The notes: generated from the sequence alone by a model not told the origin. 64,000 bases of DNA from Perca fluviatilis (GCF_010015445.1 NC_053133.1:2169766-2233765), one strand, 5' to 3'. Positions 48,189 through 59,881 are shown, counted from the stretch's first letter. Program-made: numbers and translations.

Positions 48189-48720
48189 TTTAAAGGTGCA
48201 ATATGTTATACTGACTGTTATAGCTAGTGTTTGATATAGTTGCTGCAGTACAAATTCTAAATACTGGAGAGAGTCGTCTACCCGCCCCCTCCTCCCCAGA
48301 CTCCAAGTTCCCGGAGGTTGCCAGGCTGAGACCGCAGAATCCATAGTCTCGCTTTGCCAGACCCTCCTCCAGAGCGCGCTGAAGGAGCATCCACAACTAT
48401 GTTACTAGACGCTTGTCTCACATAGCCAGACATTACTCCACAGCACAGCGGAGTAGCTAACGTTAGATGCTGGCTATATTGACAGTCATAGAAGCCCATG
48501 GAGCTCACACGGAGCTCTGTACCCAACTGACAGACACACTTTTTGGGCTTAAAATTACGGTAGGAGCCGCTAAAAATAACACTACCTTGCTGTCTTCTCC
48601 ATCACACGGTGGCGGCGTTAGCGAGGACCAGTTAGGATCACTTTACTGGCTGTGTCTCAATTTGTTTTTGCGAATAACCAACTTAGGCACTCTAGCTATA
48701 TAATTCAATGTGAGTACACA
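48189..48720. repeat. partial TTAA-type (Kolobok/T2-like) repeat
   Basis: It starts CTTTAAAGGTGCAATATG, the usual left end of this group, and contains gene-like GC-rich text (48280-48390) that I take as repeat body. No matching right end was found. Confidence 0.4.
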
Positions 48721-50409
48721 AATGTTTAAATTACATAAAATGCCCGTCCCTAGTAGCTGTGATAAATTAGCCTGAAGCTAATGCTTACCTGTTCAGGAGG
48801 AAATTAGCCAACTCAGCGTCCTTTTGGGCTCTAACCTGTCTCTTTCAAATACATCGCCAATATTTTGGGGTTTGTAACGTCTCTGGTCATGCAACTGTTA
48901 GAAACATGCCGTTTTTTTTTTTAGGTCGGGTACAATCTATCTCCGCTGATCCCATTGTTTGTGTGCTGCTTTCATGGCTGTACTAACGTTACAGCTGTAG
49001 CGCGCTGGGTTTACGTTTTCGTTCTGAAAACGTTCCGTCGGAAATTTCAAAAGGAGAAAATACTGGCATTAGCATTGTTGTCAGAAAAGACTTCAAAAGA
49101 ATTTCAACTTAGCATGTTTCCTTAATATCTGATGACGCATTGGGGTCATTTTTGGATTTATTATAGTAAATATACTATTACATATTGGTATTTTAAGCTA
49201 TTGGTTGACAAAATACTGGGACACAGCACCTTTTGATGATCTTACATTATAAAGATGAATAATAATGATATTAACAATTGTAATAATAGTTTGTGCCTGA
49301 TGCATTACACGACAAATCCAAAAAGTAAAACAGATAACCTAGACAGCTCAAACACAATACAAGCACATCATTGAGAATTAGGTGGTAATTTGTTTTTTTG
49401 TAACTCTTGAAAAACCCCAGCCTTGGTGTTTTGCATGAAGGTAGCTTCTTGGGAGTTGTGCTTGTGTTTCCAATTAGTTTAGGAAGAGGAGAGAGATTGT
49501 GGAAGGGTACAATGGCTGGTAGCAGAGAATGATAGGTAATAGGATAAGTAGGTGAGAGGAAGTCCAGGATCAAAAACACCTCCAAGCTCTCTGTAAAATA
49601 GTTATTAATGCTTCACACACTTTGAAAAGTCCACAGTGTGTGTGCATGTGTGTGCCTGCATGCATTGAGGACTTCAGCTGGTGGTGGGAAAGAGCATGTG
49701 ATTCTTGTGAATAAATTCCTGCTTCCTCCAGTCCTGCTGATCAATCCAAAGGAAACTTTTCTGCAACTGCCTAGTCACTGGTTGCCACAGTAACAGGAGG
49801 TAATGACATATGTGGCTGAGCAGATGTTTATTTTCACTAATCTAAATGACTCTATTTTTACAGTGATGTATGGATGCCAAGGGAGAACAATGTCACCATG
49901 GTGATGAGCTCGCTGTCTTGCAAGGATAAAAAAAGAAAACGAGTGAAAGCAGGAAAGACAAAAGGAGAAAAAGAAACAGATAGAATCTCTAACAGAATCT
50001 ACATGTCTCATATACAAAACATCTATACGTAGATCACTGGGGACTCTAATTAATAATGTATTTTATTGTCCTGCCTTCATGTGAACTGTGTATTTAACTG
50101 AATCCACAGCTGACAGAAGGCAAAACAATCAGTTTGAGACTGTTAGCTGTACTCTGCAAGTGTCTTACTGGCCTGTGTTTATCTATGATGAAGTTAGATT
50201 ACAGCAGGTGTGACCAGCTGCATTGGGCCATGTGTGTGACTACATTATGTTTTGAAAAACATTCATTTAAGCCACACAACTCTTAACACCCTGATGCAAT
50301 AATTCTGATTATTTTCTTGCATATTTTGAAATTGTTTTAATCGTTAGTTTTAAAGATTTTAAAGGACAAAATTGTTTAACAGCTTTTGTCTAACTTTATT
50401 GCACTACAT

Positions 50410-50805
50410 CAGGGGTCTCCATCCAGTAGCTCGCAAGCAGGTTTCCAGTAGCTCGCCTATAGGTTGACAAACTGAGACACAAAATTACCCCAACAATATT
50501 AAAAGTGAGGTAGCTAACTTTGTGGCCCAGAGACGTGTAAAGTGGTAATTTTTTCTTGACCCTGATGGGAATATTTTCAGTGATGTAGCTAACTTTGTGG
50601 GCTAAAGAAGTGCGAAATAGTCATGAACCTTGACGTGAAGTTAAGATTTTTCATAAGCTTTGGGTATTGCAATTTCAGCAAACAGTAGCTTCATTCAGCA
50701 TATGTGTGTTATGTAAATAAATGTAAGCGATGTGATGCAAGAAGCTCTTCGCCACTTTCGTTATTTTAAAGTAGCCCTCAGATGAAGAAAGGTTGGAGAC
50801 CCCTG
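50410..50805. mobile_element. hAT MITE with perfect 8-bp target duplication
   Basis: The ends CAGGGGTCTCC and inverted GGAGACCCCTG are flanked by CACTACAT on both sides (50402-50409 and 50806-50813). It is 396 bp and lies in an sspo intron. Confidence 0.95.
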
Positions 50806-51017
50806 CACTACATGACTAAACATTATTAGCTGTGAAGTCCAGATGGGTAATTTGCAAACAATTATTATCAACAGCTTTTTCTATTCCAGTTCTGGTCCCT
50901 TTTAGTCCACTTTGCTGCCTGCATTGATGTTTACTGTGCTACCAGCTTTCCCTCATGTTAAAGTCAATACTCGTCATGTTCAGAGAGGAATATCTTGTCT
51001 TTGTGTGTTCTCTGTAC

Positions 51018-51144
51018 CTCCAGGATGACATCTGTCCTGGACAGACAGCGTCCCCGGCAGAAGCTGACCTCCACGTTGTCACAGCATTTCCCTTGGTGAT
51101 GTTCTTGACCTGCACATGCCGGCGACACTCTGGCACGGGCTCGT
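51018..51144 (-). CDS. sspo: sspo exon: start of C-terminal cystine knot, with a one-base frame break
   Basis: The exon has a good acceptor (TTTCTACAG) and donor (GAG then GTACAG). The 5' part reads DEPVPECRRHVQVKNITKGN in the frame imposed by the previous exon. The 3' part reads CCDNVEVSFCRGRCLSRTDV and then ILE in the frame demanded by the next exon. The frames differ by one base: 127 nt where 126 or 128 is expected after phase accounting. The switch falls at 51086-51093, at adjacent GGG and AAA runs on the coding strand. Adding one base restores the knot. Either the assembly has a homopolymer indel or this allele is truly truncated before the knot; the rest of the gene looks intact, so I favour the former. 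Confidence 0.8.
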
Positions 51145-51668
51145 CTGTAGAAACACAGAAAGGATGGAGGGAAAGGGGCGAAATGAGATTGGACAGAGCA
51201 AAGGGGGGAACAGAGGGCAAGGAAAAGGAGATTATGAGAAACCATCATTTTTGCATGAAAAAAAGGAGGAACAATAGAAGAGACTTAGCCAGAGAGTTCC
51301 TTCCAGAGAGCACAGTGACTTTGCCATGCACGCAGCATGTGACATTTCCTCCACTGGGAGAGATACAGTATTAAAGCCCCAATGTGCTGTAGTTTAAGTA
51401 AGTAGTAGTTTTAGCCTCCTATAAAATGAACTATAGAATATTTAAATCCAAAAAATGGTTTGGAAGTCATGACATGGAACACAGGGAACCCTTGTGGTTT
51501 TCTCTGTTTGTTTGAGATTTGCATGTTTTACAACAAGAAGTATTTTAATTGTTCCATTTATGTAGCATTACCATAGATGAGCCTGGGTTTAGGATGACAA
51601 TTGAGCCACTGAACAGTCTCTAAGTTGATGTGTGATGTGTTTTCCTGCATACTGTATGGTGTACTAAC

Positions 51669-51729
51669 CTGGAAACTGCTTTCTACAGACTGGACAGCAG
51701 CTGCCTGGCTCCTCCACCTTGACCTCGCC
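51669..51729 (-). CDS. sspo: sspo exon: end of VWC-like module
   Basis: A 61-nt exon, acceptor CTCTCTCAG and donor GTTAGT, starting in phase 0 and ending with the first G of a codon. It encodes GEVKVEEPGSCCPVCRKQFP; the CCPVC signature is the classic end of a VWC domain. The next exon starts with AC, so the split codon is GAC (Asp) and the frame continues as DEPVPECRRHVQV. Confidence 0.85.
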
Positions 51730-51954
51730 CTGAGAGAGAGATAACGTGAGTTATGGCCCATTCTTTAATCAGTCTCAGACAGAAAACAGACATATGCAGT
51801 GATGAACAAAAGATTTAGTGATAAACAAAACATCTCAAATAATCTCCCTTACCCCTGTCAACACTCACAGCGAATTTATTGGATGGAGTTATGTTTGGGC
51901 ATAACCACTTACATCATGCATTTCACTCAACAGGTGACAATGAGCACACATATA

Positions 51955-53065
51955 AACTTAGCACAAAAAGTAAGGAAATGTTTGTTTGGTAGATTATTTC
52001 TCTGTGGTAACAATGCTTTTTGGCAATAAATCTTATACGCGGGCCTGGATTTAGTTCCTCTTTATAAACGTTCCCCAACCCATGTAAGGAAGTTGCAAAT
52101 CTTTTTGTGGGTGGGGGGGGGGAAATTCCGCCAAACAGCTTATTCTGCAATTGACTCGTTTGGCGTTTGGTGGATTGGATGATTGAAGTTTGAAGAAACA
52201 AGACATATTGGCAATTTAACAATTTATTCATTTCACAAACAGGAGCCTCAGTAGCATGTGGAAGAACCATACACAGCCACAACAGCCTGGCACCTCCTCC
52301 TCATGCTGGTCACCAGCCTGGTGACACACTGCTGTGGGATGGCATCCCATTCTTCAACCAGCATTTGTCGCAAGTCAGCCAACGTGGTTGTGTTGGTTAC
52401 TCTGGCATGAACAGCACGCCCAAGCTGATCCCACAAGTATTCAATGGGGTTGAGGTCAGGACTGCTGGCAGGCCATTCCATCCTCTCCACTCCCACATTC
52501 TGGAGGTAGTCTCTGATAAACCCCGCCCTGTGGGGGCGAGTGTTGTCATCTTGGAGGATAGAGTTCGGTCCCAGACTGTGGAGATATGGGATAGCCACTG
52601 GTTGCAGAATCTCATCTCTATATCTCTCTGCATTGAGATTGCCTCCAATGATGACGAGCCTCGTTTTTCCAGTGAGGGCGATGCCGCCCCACACCATCAC
52701 GATGCCTCCACCAAAAGGTGTTACTCTATCGGTGCAGCAATCAGCATAGCGTTCTCCGTGTCTTCTCCACACTTTGACACTACGATCCAACTGCTGTAGG
52801 CAGAATCATCCAAACACCAAACGAGTCAATGGCAGAATAAGCTGTTTGGCATTGGCAGAGAAGATTTGGCAAATTTTTCATGGGTGCAACCCACATACTC
52901 AGCACTGCTGCTCATCCCACAAATGCATGTTCTTTACAAATGGGGCACCATTTGAAAGGGAACTAAACAGGCTTTCCAACGGTATAAGATTTATTGCCAA
53001 AAAGCATTGTTACCACAGAGAAATAATCTACCAAACACAAATTTCCTTACTTTTTGTGCTAAGTT
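51955..53065 (-). mobile_element. internally deleted Tc1 transposon with long inverted repeats
   Basis: The outer inverted repeats start AACTTAGCACAAAAAGTAAG on both ends, with TA at 51953-51954 and 53066-53067. A second inverted pair (AAACAGCTTATTCTGC) lies about 170-200 bases inside each end, giving the IR/DR layout of many fish Tc1 elements. The length is 1111 bp against about 1.6 kb for a complete copy. It sits in the sspo intron between exons 51669-51729 and 57010-57104. Confidence 0.9.
52248..52799 (-). pseudogene. C-terminal half of a Tc1 transposase
   Basis: An open frame of about 180 codons: DRSVKVWRRHGERY, GGGIVMVWGGI, SILQDDNTRPHRAGF and SPDLNPIEYLWDQLGRAV. It carries the second Asp (DDN) and the final Glu (NPIE) of the DD34E catalytic triad. 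The paired DNA-binding domain and the first catalytic Asp (normally in a DESRF box) are deleted; the frame begins right after where that box should be. Hence no activity is expected. The remaining frame has no stop until the TAA after SSTCY. Confidence 0.92.
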
Positions 53066-53219
53066 TAGTATACAGTAGGTTTGGTTGATGTTGCTCAAAA
53101 TTAACATGACACAAATTACATGGACAACATATTAATTGTGTCAATATTTGTCTAAAAAAACAAAAAAGGAAATATCATCATCTCTGTGAGGCTGTACTCA
53201 AAAAGTGCTAACAATGGCA

Positions 53220-53625
53220 ATGCTAGAATTCTGATAATATAATAATGTTTACCATGGTCACTATCTTACTTTAGCATAGGAGATGCTAACATTTGCTAAT
53301 CATCCAAGGCTAGTGAAAATGTCATTAGTGTTGGGCATAAACCAAATAAATTTGACCTGATGATGGCTAGATGAAAAGTTATTAAAATGTATCTAAATTT
53401 CATGGTCATCCATCCAATGGTTTTTGAGACGTTTCACAAAAAAACTCAAATGTACAGTAAACTCATGGTGGTGCTAGAGGAAAAGCCAGGGGATCACCAA
53501 AGACCCTGGGATAGACCACAATTGTCTGTATAAAATGTCATTGTAATCCATCCAATAGTTGTTGAGATATTTCAGTTGGGACCAAAGTGGTGGACTGACC
53601 AACATGCCCAAGAGCTAGCATGGCT
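53220..53625. repeat. interspersed repeat fragment
   Basis: TCATCCATCCAATGGTTTTT, AATCCATCCAATAGTTGTTG then AGATATTTCAG, and CCAAAGTGGTGGACTGACC are phrases of a repeat common in percomorph genomes. A related phrase is at 55960-56050. No ends are defined. Confidence 0.6.
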
Positions 53626-54564
53626 AAAAAACAATATAGTATTAAAACAGATACACCAGTAGAAAACCTTTGAGAATTGACTGCTTTATTAAAAACATTA
53701 GTCCCAACTCTCCCCTCCCAGAGCACTGCTGGGATTCATTTAAGCCAGTTTAGGACCAATTTAGACCAGGGTTGAGATCCAGCATAGAGATAGGAAAAGG
53801 ACCAGATATATAAAAGGGAAAAAGGGAGACATAAAGACCAACAATAGCGAGACAGTGACGTAAGGACACAAAGGATGTAGACAGAGGGAGCGAAGCCACT
53901 GAGGAAGAGAGATCCAAACCAGTCCTGAGAAAAGCAGGGTGTCCCGTGGTGTCCTTGTCTGAGAATAGCTGCTGTTAGCATGCAGAGTCACACACACATA
54001 CAGTCTGACAGCAGGCTTCAGCACCCCCACCAACACCAGCCTCAGTTCACCCCTAATAACTTTACCCAACTATAAAATGCCTCTAACACACACAACACAC
54101 ACACATACTTCTCTTAAGTGTTCACCCCGAGGACTTCTCCTTCAACTCTGCACTGCCGCCAGCCTTCCCTCAGGGATGGAGGGAGCCCACTCACTTAACG
54201 GGTGGGAGGTCACGAAGAGGACCATTTTAAGCCTTTAAGTCAAGAGACTGTATGCATGTATGCATCTGTGTGTGTGTGTCTAATGCAGCAAGGGGTAGAA
54301 ATTGTGTGAAAAGTGGAGTCCTGGTTATTTCAAATGAAAGGGCACATGGTATTTAAAGTAAAGGGTAGTCCAATGTGTGTCGTCTACAGGTTGTGAGATA
54401 GACATCAGAGCTCTATTAATGTGTCTGGTACAGAAAGAGAAATGAGCAGAAATCATCCTGATAACTTTTATCACCCGATATAATAACAAACCTTCAATCC
54501 ATTACGTTAAAAAGGGCCAGCTGGAGGAATATTGGGAGATTTCATTTTCTTCAAAGCATTGTGG

Positions 54565-55100
54565 TTAAAGGGATACTTTGCTGATTTTCAACCAACTCTG
54601 TGTCATAATAATATAATATTAATAATAATAATGGTCAACTTCCCTTCATCTTACCAGTGCCATGAACTCCCTACTCACGGGCCGGAGACAAACCTCCAAG
54701 TTTGACCCATAACAAGGTATTTCCCAGGGCCTATTACTTGAACTTGAGACTAGACTTCCACATACGGAAGGAGTATTGAGTATTGAGTATTTCTATAGAA
54801 TATATAGAAACCAAGATTTGGTTGCTCTATTGTCCATTTCTTGCCTAAAATGTTTTCTGAAACATATTTCAGCTTAGTGTTTAACTGTTGTACAAGATTG
54901 TTTGTTACCAGCCGGCTGCCATTCTGTGTCAATATGGACAAGCTTGATGTGCTCGCATTACCCCACCAGCGGGAGAGTTTATTGGTCCGGTGCGGTTTTC
55001 TACCTTTTGAGCGAAAGGGAATATCACAGCTTCTTTTTCTGTTTTCTCTGGACATGTAGCACCAATTTCAAAAAACGTTTGTGCCATTCTACTGCATAGA
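54565..55100. repeat. TTAA-type repeat fragments (left ends only)
   Basis: TTAA then AGGGATACTTTGCTG at 54565, and TTAA then AGGGTTATGTCACC at 55630, both look like left ends of T2/Kolobok-like elements in the same orientation. No right ends were found, so they are truncated or too diverged to see. Confidence 0.45.
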
Positions 55101-57009
55101 CAGCTCAGTTTTATCAAAAGACCCTCTTTCCAGCAGTAAAATACTTCTTTAACTATAAGCTGAGTCATAAATGACAGAATGCACTGTCAGTAACCACTTC
55201 TCAGCCTGTCAGGAGAGGGAACACTGTGCAATAAATGACCTTTTTGTTGGCTATTATATGCAATTGATAAGGAGTGCTTTCACTGAGGTATAACTTAGTG
55301 CTGCCAGGGGAGGTGAGGGATACACAACTCTGAGTCCCTCCAGAAACACAGTGCATCGGCATAAGGACCAGTGTACACCACAGGTGGAACACTCAGTAGA
55401 CTGTTTACTTTGTGGAGCTCACAGTGCAATCAACCTCTCCTTCGTAGTTCTGGATGTCAGCAGAATTTATTTTTACCCCGGCCTTTATACAGACCTGGTG
55501 TGCCACAGATATAAATTTAGCTCACTGTGTCAAGGATGAGACAGTTGACTTTTCTATTGTGACTTTTGTCAACTTCATCACCATAGAGAGATCTTTTATA
55601 AATAAAGTCATTAGTGGGTAGCCTTCTAATTAAAGGGTTATGTCACCTACATTATAAAAAGAAAATTTTTCTCACTTACCTCTTGTAGTATGTAGCCATG
55701 CAGACAGTTTTACTTTTATTTACCCACATTTTAAGACAAGAGGATCTATGAAAGAAGATCCACATTGAAAGAAACGTTTTTTATACTAAACAAACATGTA
55801 TGTCATCCAGTTCTGCACCTGAGAGACATAAGAGGGGAACTTTGCACTTTTCATTAAAGCAATGTAAAAATTCCTTTTGATTGTGGCATTCCACAGAGGC
55901 TATCATGGTAATTAGAAAGATATTCATGATAATTGAAATCATTTTCAGTCTTAAATATGTCAACAACTATTGAGTGAATTGCCATCAGATGTTGTCCAAA
56001 CTCCCCATCAGGGTGAACTGTATTCATTTTGGTGATCCAAACTTGTCCACTAGTGCCATAATTAGATTAAATTGTTTTAATGTGGTACCAAAAGTTCCAC
56101 CTGTCTCAAAATGTATTCATATTTAATATGGAGTTCATTTTTTTCTTCATCTAGTTTCTACAGAGCACATACATAATTGAACACTTGGCTCATCATCTTT
56201 TGTAAGATGACCAGCTGTTAACCACTCATACAGTATGCATATGAAGATGCTATACTATACATACTATAGTGTACTATACATGCTCTTAAATCTGACTGAA
56301 AATTTCAACTGTAACTAAAAGTGTGCTTTACATAACAATCATGGTGCCATTCATTTTACAGAACAGGTTTCAGCATTGCCAAAAAGTTGATATATTATAT
56401 ATATTGGAATGAAATTCAATTACGCTTAATGAGGAAACCAGGTTTCAGTATTTCATGGCAGGAAGAAGGGCATGGTAAAGGAAGAAGTGCAGGCTTGTGG
56501 GAGGATCGGACAGTCAGGTATTGATCTACTTCAGCCAGCGACTTGCAGAGAACATCCCACACATTCTTGAGGGAGCAAAGCATCTCTCGCTCAGAGTAAT
56601 TGAGATGTTTGTGACCAACAGAGACGCTGCATGAACTGTACCACCCCGGGTTAGGAGTGGCGGTTGAGTGGACAGATGTGTTTGTCTGAGAGACTGATCG
56701 TGCATCTGTACGTGAACCCTGATCTAGCTTTACAGTAAGACTCATTCAGTCTGTTTGCCAGGCGACCCGTTCTACTGTAAAGAGAGATGAAGCTGCATAA
56801 ACAGATGCATGATCAGTGATATTAAATGATTTATCAGCTGGTAGAGATTTTGTTATACGCTTCCTACTAAGGTAACCATCCCTCTAATGTGTATATTAGG
56901 CCATTAAGAGCAATGCTGCAAGCAAGACATCTTTAAAGCAATATTTACAGGATTTCTGCCTTAATGCCTCAGATGTCAATTTAGTACTGAGTGTCAGTGT
57001 GTGTGCCTT

Positions 57010-57104
57010 ACCTCATCACAGTTGAGTGGCGGACATCTTAACTGGCACAGTTTCTTCCCGTTCACACAGAGACATGTCACACAGCCTTCATCCCACTCTG
57101 ATCC
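57010..57104 (-). CDS. sspo: sspo exon: VWC-like module, first part
   Basis: The exon begins after a GAGCCAG acceptor and ends at donor GTAAGG; the acceptor base is assigned to within a few bases. It is in phase 0 at both ends and reads AGSEWDEGCVTCLCVNGKKL, then CQLRCPPLNCDE. The CxxCxC and CPPLxC patterns are those of a von Willebrand factor type C domain, and the following exon completes it (SCCPVC). In secreted matrix proteins VWC modules bind growth factors or mediate assembly; here the role is inferred from the SCO-spondin architecture only. Confidence 0.8.
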
Positions 57105-57539
57105 GGCCTGGCTCACGTAAACAAAAACACACACAACGTTAATATTTACTTACTAGACTTCAGAAATGCAGGAAATATGAAGATCCCTCAATCGCCTGTT
57201 AGTCTGTCAGTTCAACTGTTCAGGTTTGACAAAGTGCAACTGGTCATTGCACAGGATAAAGCTCTGCCTGCACCTCTGTGCATAGTTTAGGTTATGGATG
57301 CTGTAATCATGACAAAAATTAATACAGACTACATTATGTATTTTGTTAGCTATTGGAATCATTAACAGTGCCCAGTTTTTACCCGTACAAAGGCACCAAC
57401 TAGGGAGTGCCTTTTTGGCTCACACAGACATTTGGCTTAATAGTCATGAGGTAGTTAATTAGAAAACCATAGAGGGTCTTTATATTGACATTAGTCATCA
57501 CCAGCTGACAGACAGTGAGAGAGAAACAGTGTAGACAGG

Positions 57540-57598
57540 CGGAAAGAAAGAAAGAAAGAGTGAGATAGGAAGAATGACAGAGGGGTAGATGAAGGAAG

Positions 57599-57673
<75 letters not shown>

Positions 57674-57735
57674 GTGAGATAGGAAGAATGACAGAGGGGT
57701 AGATGAAGGAAGAGAAAGAAAGAAAGAAAGAGGAA
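57540..57735. repeat. (GAAA)n microsatellite with duplicated spacer
   Basis: The central run at about 57597-57672 holds roughly 19 units. The same spacer, AGAGTGAGATAGGAAGAATG, occurs on both sides (57556 and 57671), showing an expansion by unit duplication. Confidence 0.95.
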
Positions 57736-58233
57736 GACTGAGGGAGAATGGGGATGAAAAGAAAAGCGATGGAGAAAGTGAGGGATTGAACACGAATCCT
57801 GTAATGAAAGCACAAGAGGTACTAGTGAGGAATAAAACAGAGGTTACGGGAGGAGAAATAAAAAAACAAAGAGAGAATAAAGAGAGGCCTGAAAAAGAAC
57901 GATCACGAGGGGGATGTGACCTCTTGTCAGTGTATGATTAACTCTTATAATCCTATAATATCCTTTCCTTCATAAATAATTTCTGGCAGGCTTGCCCAGT
58001 TGCGGTCCCAAGCTACGCCACTTCCTACATAATTGATTAGGCTGAGAGGTGGAAAGGCACTGTGGTGTAATGTGGCCCGTGGGGCACGTCACTCATCTTC
58101 TAATAGGCCCTGAGTAAATAACACAATGAGACCATGGTAATGGTAAGGTTCAGATGCACGACACAATGAGGCAGACACAATGAGTCAAAGCTGCCAAGTT
58201 AGCTGGGCAGCAGATGTTTGTTTACTTTGAGTG

Positions 58234-58237
58234 TAAG

Positions 58238-58293
<56 letters not shown>
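58234..58293. repeat. (GT)n microsatellite abutting the sspo 5' splice site
   Basis: About 29 GT units on the plus strand, equal to (CA)n in sspo transcript sense, starting within a few bases of the donor GTAC. Confidence 0.97.
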
Positions 58294-58296
<3 letters not shown>

Positions 58297-58508
58297 CTCC
58301 CGCAGGATGCCCTGGTCATGGCAGGGACAGAGGGCGGGGATGACACAAACCCCCTCAGTGTTGCGGTAAAGCCCCTCCCCACACACGCAGCCCTCGACGG
58401 AGCGGCTGCAGTTGACAGGAGAGGAGGAGTAAATGTCTTGGCAGCTCCTCTCGCACAGCGGGACCTCCTCCGACGCGCTCCTCTTCCACTGCTCCCCGTC
58501 AGGACACG
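58297..58508 (-). CDS. sspo: sspo exon: second TIL-like module
   Basis: A 212-nt exon, acceptor CCCCCGTAG, entering with two bases of a split Ala codon and leaving in phase 0. It encodes CPDGEQWKRS, then CERSCQDIY, VNCSRSVEGCVCGEGL, GVCVIPALCPCHDQG and ILRE, a complete TIL-type cysteine pattern in 70 codons with no stop. It is more GC-rich than the surrounding intron. The 5' splice site reads GAG followed by GTAC and runs straight into a (CA)n tract of about 60 bases at 58234-58293 (GT on the plus strand), so the start of the intron is a microsatellite. Confidence 0.85.
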
Positions 58509-58702
58509 CTACGGGGGAAGAGGAGAGGGAAAGGAGTGAGAACAGTGAAAGAGGAGGGAAGAGGAGACAGAAAGATGGGAGGATGGTATAGAGGATATAT
58601 TTATTGATAATTCAAATTGAAAGTCCAAAGAGAAAACTAATAGAGATCAAATTAAAAATATTATTATTTAACTACGCTACTAGGAATATATGAAGGATAT
58701 AT

Positions 58703-59635
58703 ACACTCACCTTAAAGATTATTAGGAACACCTGTAAGATTTCTCGTTAATGCGATTATCTAATCAACCAATCACATTGCAGCTACTTCAATGCATTTAG
58801 GGGTGTGGTCCAGGTCTAGACAATCTCCTGAACTCCAAACTGAATGTCAGAATGGGAACGAAAGGTGATCTAAGCAACTTTGAGCGTGGCGTGGTTGTTG
58901 GTGCCAGATGGGCTGGTTTGAGTATTTCACAATCTTCTCAGTTACTGGGATTTTCACACACAACCATTTCTAGGGTTTACAAAGAATGGTCTGAAAAAGT
59001 AAAAACATCCAGTATGCTGCAGTTCTGGGGGGCCAAAATGCCTTGTTGATGCTAGAGGTCAGAGGAGAATGGGCCGGCTGATTCAAGCTGATAGAAGATC
59101 AACTTTGACTCAAATAACCACTCGTTACAACCGAGGTATGCAGCAAAGCATTTGTGAAGCCACACCACGAACAACCTTGAGGCGGATGGGCTACACCAGC
59201 AGAAGACCCCACTGGGTACCACTCATCTCCACTAAAAATAGGAAAATGAGGCTACAATTTGCATGAGCTCACCAAAATTGGACAGTTGAAGACTGTAAAA
59301 ATGTTGCCTGGTCTGATGAGTCTCGATTTCTGTTGAGACATTCAGATAGTAGACTCAGAATTTGGCCTAAAGAGAATGAGAACATGGTTCCGTCATACCT
59401 TGTTACCACTGGGCAGGCTGCTGGTGGTGGTGTAATGGTGTGGGGGATGTTTTCTTGGCACACTTTAGGCCCCTTAGTACCAATTGAGCATCGTTTAAAT
59501 GCCACAGCCTACCTGAGCATTGTTTCTGACCATGTCCATCCCTTTATCCCTTTATCTCTTTCTCCCCCTGCTAGTTTAAGATGGTATCACATGTTTACGA
59601 AACAAAAACCCAGTAATGGCCTTTGTAGGCTGTGA
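58703..59635 (+). mobile_element. degenerate, 3'-truncated Tc1 transposon
   Basis: The left end ACACTCACCTTAAAGATTAT follows TA. The transposase is readable in pieces: SNFERGVVVGARWAGLSISQ with LLGFSHTTISRVYKEW (helix-turn-helix part, 58852-59049), then GRLIQADRRSTLTQITTRYN and TTLRRMGYTSRRPHW (59069-59266), then WSDESRF with the first catalytic Asp near 59316, then GGGVMVWGMFSWHTLGPLVP. Several stops and shifts separate these pieces. The DDN and NPIE boxes and the right inverted repeat are missing after about 59550. Confidence 0.88.
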
Positions 59636-59834
59636 TTGATGTGACTGTCGCTCAGTTATTTGAGCCAACTGTTGCAGCAGCTTTTACTAACTACAGATAG
59701 GTTGACATATCTATCATGGTCCTGACAGTTCAACCACTGATTATTGTTGCTGATGCTGTCAATGCTAGAACCGAGGGCCTATAAAGTGCAAGAAATGTGT
59801 TCAGTAAGAACAGCTGTGACTGAGAATCACTCAC

Positions 59835-59881
59835 CATCACAGAACTTGGAGGTACAGTTGAACACTCCTCTTTGGCACACA
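59835..59881 (-). CDS. sspo: sspo short exon: VWC-like linker
   Basis: A 47-nt exon between acceptor TTTCTCCAG and donor GTGAGT, both strong. It starts with the last base of a codon and ends with the first base of one. It reads VCQRGVFNCTSKFCD and continues into the next exon as ACPDGEQW. The C-x-x-G-x-F-x-C pattern matches the short VWC-like strips that follow TIL modules in SCO-spondin, and NCT is a potential N-glycosylation site. The intron that follows on the minus strand contains a degenerate Tc1 element. Confidence 0.75.

Larger units (their letters stand above)
46270..51017. other. sspo intron of 4.7 kb
   Basis: It contains a purine-rich block (46280-46570), a probable old DNA element at about 47215-47825 with GGACACAT/ATGTGTCC ends, a TTTAAAGG-started repeat from 48189, and the hAT MITE 50410-50805. 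No coding exon recognised within. Confidence 0.5.
53066..57009. other. sspo intron, mostly repeat-derived
   Basis: It contains a common fish repeat at 53220-53625, two TTAAAGGG-started repeat fragments (54565 and 55630) and a further fragment near 55955-56055. The frames at 56416-56745 have no recognisable domain. No sspo exon identified here. Confidence 0.5.
57105..58296. other. sspo intron with (GAAA)n and (GT)n tracts
   Basis: (GAAA)n at 57540-57735, including one duplicated AGAGTGAGATAGGAAGAATG block, and (GT)n at 58234-58293 directly at the exon border. Confidence 0.8.
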
